64,000 nt of DNA from Amoebidium appalachense. Taxonomy: Eukaryota; Ichthyosporea. The stretch is from assembly GCA_963693365.1 (NCBI GenBank), contig CAVNZM010000004.1:8804001-8868000 (forward strand), in the 5' to 3' direction. The position numbers were made by a program, and so were the translations under genes. Positions 60,233 to 64,000 of this stretch are shown piece by piece. The number at the start of each line of letters is the position of its first letter. Position 1 is the stretch's first letter. A model generated the notes under the pieces. That model was not told where the DNA came from. It did not search any database and saw only the letters and a program-made list of their open reading frames with translations.

Positions 60233-60393
60233 GGCTCCCTGTGCTTCGGACAGCCACTTGCAATGCCAGGTTCAAGGTTGAGTCGCTTTGCGGGCAACAC
60301 TGCATGTTTGTAAGGGATTTCTTTTGTTTCTTTCACGGTCTAGGAACAGTTTTTTTTTTTTTGCACGCGTACACTTTCGTGCTTGATTGCTTG

Positions 60394-60432
<39 letters not shown>

Positions 60433-60568
60433 TTGTTGCATGCTGAATTCGAATGCTGCCTCACGGTCAAAATTGTTGATTACATATACAAACTTCAAAC
60501 CACAAGAACATAGACCTAACTAGAAGCGCAAGCGTTCACTTAGCTAGACACGATTCACAGAAACGAAA

Positions 60569-63500
60569 ATGAGGATTTACGGGTCCTTAGCCACGACCCT
60601 TCTTGCGGTCTACACATCAAGCACCACACACGCACAACAGCCTACCAACCCCGCCCTGTCCACCCTACTACCTGTTGGGCAAACAGTCACCATCCAAGAC
60701 CACGCAGTCACCCTTTGCGAAAAATACCCATCCCACTGCTGTGCAGGAGGTACCGGGTCGTCTCGTGTTTACGGTTTCGGGCCGAATAGCGAACCGATTA
60801 GGCCGCAGCCCCTCCATAGCTTAAAGGAGGCGCCTGTTGTTGCATATTACCGCGTTGTGCAGGCGGGGTCTGAACAGGGTGCTGGTGAGGGTGATAAGAT
60901 AGTCATGTGGCAGCCACACACGTGGACTACAAATATTTATAGTGGTAAGTTGAAATTATAACCCCCCCCCCCCCCCCTCCTTCCCTCCCTCCCTCCGCCC
61001 TCCCCCCAACCCCCCTCCGCCCCCCCCCCCTCCTCCCCCCCCCCCCCTCCCCCCGCGCCTCCCCTCTCCCCCGTGTGAAGCCCACCTCAACATCCCCATG
61101 CTCTTGACCAATATTACCCAATTAAAGCCTTGCTTACATAAGCTTGCATGCACATGCACAAACCAGCTAAGCAAGGGCTTGTGAATGAGATGAAATCACT
61201 TGAGGGTTGTGTTAGGAGGATCCTCATACTACTTTAAGGGAACAGATTCCGCCTGAATCCATGCTTTTATCGTTGTTACACACCCTTTTTTTTGATAAGA
61301 GTAACATCACTGTGACTTGAAGTCTTTAATACTCGTGCAGTTTCAAAGGCGGTTTTATGAAAAGGCGGTTTCATGAATGATCTGCAGTCTCAAAGCGATA
61401 ATATACAAGTGTGAAATTCTTTAGGGGTTGGTTCCTAACTTAGTCCCCCCTCTCCCCCCCCCCCCCCCCCCTCCCCCCAAACAAACAAACAAAAAAAAAA
61501 AACTTTGAATACATGCGCACACGTACGCATGAGACACACACACAAACGCACACACAAACCATTGCCCCCATCCCCCCCCCCCCCCCCCCCCCCCCCCACC
61601 CTCCTTCAAAAAAAAACAAAAAAACAAAAAAACAAAACAAAAAAACAGATGCCTCCCCAGTTCAGCGCCAAGTCGTCCTCGCAATGATGGAGATTGCCTG
61701 CCGACGCGCGATCCAAGGCCAAAAATTCATCGGCGAAGTGTGGCAGAAAAACCTGACGGACTACCTAAAGTCCACATCAGCAGAGAATTTTCCCGATGTG
61801 GCCGTTGTGCGCGAAGATCTCATGGAGGAATACGAACAGTACGGCCTAGTTACCGATTTAACCCCAAACATGCAGGCAATTCTCGCACAAGGAAAAGACA
61901 TAAGTTTTGACGTGCCTACGGGGTTCCTGTCGACGTTCCGCAACCAACACGGACACTGGCACGCGGTGCCGTTCATTTCAAGTTACCGTGTGATGACCTT
62001 TAACTCTACAACATTTGATACCGTGGGACTTCAATACCCGCCGCCCCATTCAACCATGAGCGAGAGCGAGTGGACCTGGGAGAAATTTCTGGAATACGCC
62101 AAAAAGATTGCCGCTGCAACGGTATGCATACATCCCCCCCCTCCCCCCCCCCCCCCCCCCCTCCCCCCCTTCTCTCCCTCCTCCCCCCTTCCCCTCCCCC
62201 CCCCCCCCCCCCTTCCCCCCGCCTTTCCCCCACTACCCGGAGCGAAAACATCTGTGAATATTTACCCACCCAAACCACGGTGACCAAAATCTCTTTGTGT
62301 AGAACTGAATTTCATTTTCTCCACCTCGTAGACTTGTAAGTACACACTATCCAGAAATTTGAAAATCATTAGAGATTAGCGCGAAATCATTCAATTAGGT
62401 TTTCATTTCATTGACGGTATTCGTAAAATTTCGCACAGGGCAACTGGGGATTTACGTTCGTGCCCGGCACCCAAGGCGAGCAAGAGTTGATCAATCTGAT
62501 CGCAAGATCTGGATCCGTTCTTCCTATCCTGCCGAAAAAGGAGAAAAACTCTGCCCAGGAAGGAGGCGAGACCTGGCGCGACTCAAAGATCGGCCTTTAC
62601 GAATGCAACGTGGATAACCCCGAATTTGTGGCGGGTGTAGGAAGAACCCTCTACGAAATCGAAATGGGCAACGTCACAAACCCCAACAACAACCCCAAAA
62701 ATTCAGTGTCACTGGCTGAGTGGGAGGCCAAATATCCCAACATTGACCCATGGACCCCCCCTTCCAAGAATATTTCGACAACAAGCACGAGGCCGTATAT
62801 GGTATGGCGCTCACCACTGATCAGAAGTTTGATTGGATGCTGAACACGAGCCAGACCCAGATGAAGTATGCCATGATCCCAGGCGGCATTTCTCTGGGTG
62901 CAAGCACTGGCGTCAGTATCACCAAACACGCAAATAACAGGTATTTGCTTCTCTTTTTTTTTTTCCCCTTCCCCTTACACTCCTTGGAGGCCACCACGGC
63001 CACCACTCGCATCTACCTTCTTTTTACCTTCATCCACATCCAGTATACTGAAGATCCTGAAAAACCCCCCCCCTCCCCCCCCCCCCGGCGCCTCCTCTTA
63101 TGCCCTCTCCCCACGCAACTATCACCTTCATCCATAACCCACCCAACAATACACATATAATAATATCCAACCATGACATTAAATAATAAACTATCCAACA
63201 GGACCCTGTCATGGGAGCTTGTAGACCTTCTAACCACGACACAACGGGAGTATATCATAAATGCAAACTATCTCAGCGACCTTCTCCCTCCATACAAGTC
63301 CGCATGGTCGAAATTTCCCTACGACAACAAGGAATGGAATGCCGACAAGCTCCAATATCCGCGGGTTGTATCTCTCACATATCCATACCCCATTCCCAAG
63401 GAGATGAGGGACGTGCTTCAGGCTAAGCCCTTCCGCACTATGGGACAGATGGTGAAAATGGGCAGCACATTTGAGGTATGTCTCACACAAGGCTATCTCG

Positions 63501-64000
63501 GCTATAAAAATACCAATCAGAAGAAGCCACACTCTTCCTTTTTTTTTTTTAGCCATCGAGTTTTAGTGACTACCCTCCCCCCCCCCCCCCCCTCCCCCCC
63601 CCCCCCCTCCCCCTCCCTTCAGAAAAAAGAAAAGAAAAGAAAAGAAAAGAAATGCAAAGGAAAATAAAATGGGCGAGAGAGAGGAAGAACAGGTTCAAAA
63701 GAGCAAAGAAAGAAGAACAAGTAAGAGCAAACAAGCAAGCAAGCAAACAAACAAACAAAAGAATTGGCAATAAGCCCCTGAAAGCAAAACCTCGACCCGA
63801 CTCCTCCCTACAAGCCACACACCAAGCCGCTAACATAAATCCCAACATTCCGAATGTTCAGGAGGCCGCAAAGACCGCCTGCAAAGTGATCGACCGCCTC
63901 CTTCTCCCCGATTGCACCGCCGATTACATCGTTCCAGATCTGACGCACCCGTGCGATCCGGTCTCCAACGCGAAAACCGTCACATTCCATCTGTCGACAG
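60569..64000 (+). CDS. Secreted extracellular solute-binding protein-like gene, 3' end outside the window
   Basis: Exons: 60569-60944, 61649-62121, 62439-62940, 63202-63475 and 63775-64000 (or from 63862), with phases 1, 0, 2, 0 matching. MRIYGSLATTLLAVYTSSTT followed by HAQQP is a signal peptide. The later part follows the bacterial family 1 solute-binding fold: PDVAVVREDLMEEYEQYGLV, HWHAVPFISSYRVMTFNSTT, GLQYPP...WTWEKFLEYAKKI, GNWGFTFVPG, MIPGGISLGASTGVSITKHA, then NNRTLSWELVDLL and NYLSDLLPPYKSAW. In bacteria such proteins capture sugars or other solutes for ABC importers. Here the gene is spliced and eukaryotic. It could be a secreted binding protein or the ligand-binding ectodomain of a membrane receptor continuing past 64000. 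Exon 3 has one frameshift at the C-run 62755-62761; one extra C restores the frame. Cys-rich segments (CEKYPSHCC; C..C..C in exon 5) suggest disulfides. Confidence 0.8.
60945..61648 (+). other. Intron 1 of the solute-binding-protein gene
   Basis: The donor is GTAAGT at 60945, followed by a C-run (60961-60976) and C-rich DNA to 61070, complex sequence to 61440, further C-runs, and an A/AAC-rich stretch before the CAG ending at 61648. Confidence 0.8.

Noticed and set aside
59887-60336. 149-codon minus-strand frame over the solute-binding-protein promoter region
   Set aside because: It overlaps the TATA-like region of a well-supported gene on the other strand and has no recognisable domain.
63043-63160. 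Extra exon between 62940 and 63202 in the solute-binding-protein gene
   Set aside because: Direct joining of 62940 to 63202 keeps phase and gives the expected ITKHANNRTLSWELVDLL; the intervening frame is Pro-rich C-tract.

Overview
This window is nuclear DNA from a eukaryote. The coding parts are short exons (about 50-940 nt) separated by introns with GT...AG borders and matching reading phases. Intergenic and intronic DNA is extremely rich in (CA/GT)n, (CT/GA)n and long poly-C/poly-G runs. The protein families seen (Crls1-type cardiolipin synthase, AMPK-beta-like glycogen-binding module, GATA zinc finger, chromodomain retroelement, secreted bacterial-type solute-binding protein) fit a protist or alga with an intron-rich, repeat-rich genome. 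I cannot place it more precisely. A run of exactly 500 N (27968-28467) is an assembly gap, and several apparent frameshifts fall in homopolymer runs.

Layout. 1-2949: microsatellites, no certain gene. 2950-9271 (+): cardiolipin synthase, at least seven exons plus a candidate first exon. 11788-16003 (+): five-exon gene with a Gln-rich N-terminus and a C-terminal CBM48/AMPK-beta-type module. 18125-19218 (-): two-exon gene with an EF-hand-like segment and a Ser-rich basic tail. 19219-26200: repeats, retroposon-like pieces and one short coding-looking fragment. 26500-27967: GATATC-rich direct repeats running into the gap. 28468-28590 (+): chromodomain end of an apparent LTR-retrotransposon polyprotein. 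28591-33296: degraded repeats. 33297-36968 (+): three-exon GATA-type transcription factor gene. 39655-40010 (-): inverted partial copy of that gene's 3' end. 40011-45649: microsatellites, minisatellites and a palindrome-rich array. 45650-47461 (-): secreted or surface protein gene disrupted by homopolymer frameshifts. 47462-60224: mainly microsatellites, with SINE-like elements, tandem duplications and a few candidate exons. 60225-64000 (+): TATA-like box and a signal-peptide gene whose product resembles bacterial extracellular solute-binding proteins. It runs off the window end and could be a free binding protein or the ectodomain of a larger receptor.

The genes are not an operon and show no obvious shared pathway. 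The strongest cross-gene pattern is in the introns. Many begin with GT followed within about 30 nt by a sense-strand C-tract, and several end with a (CA)n array running directly into the CAG acceptor. A diverged sequence just downstream of intronic C-tracts recurs in introns of two unrelated genes. The other notable items are the eukaryotic solute-binding protein, the inverted duplication of the GATA gene tail, and retroposon families with tRNA-like heads.
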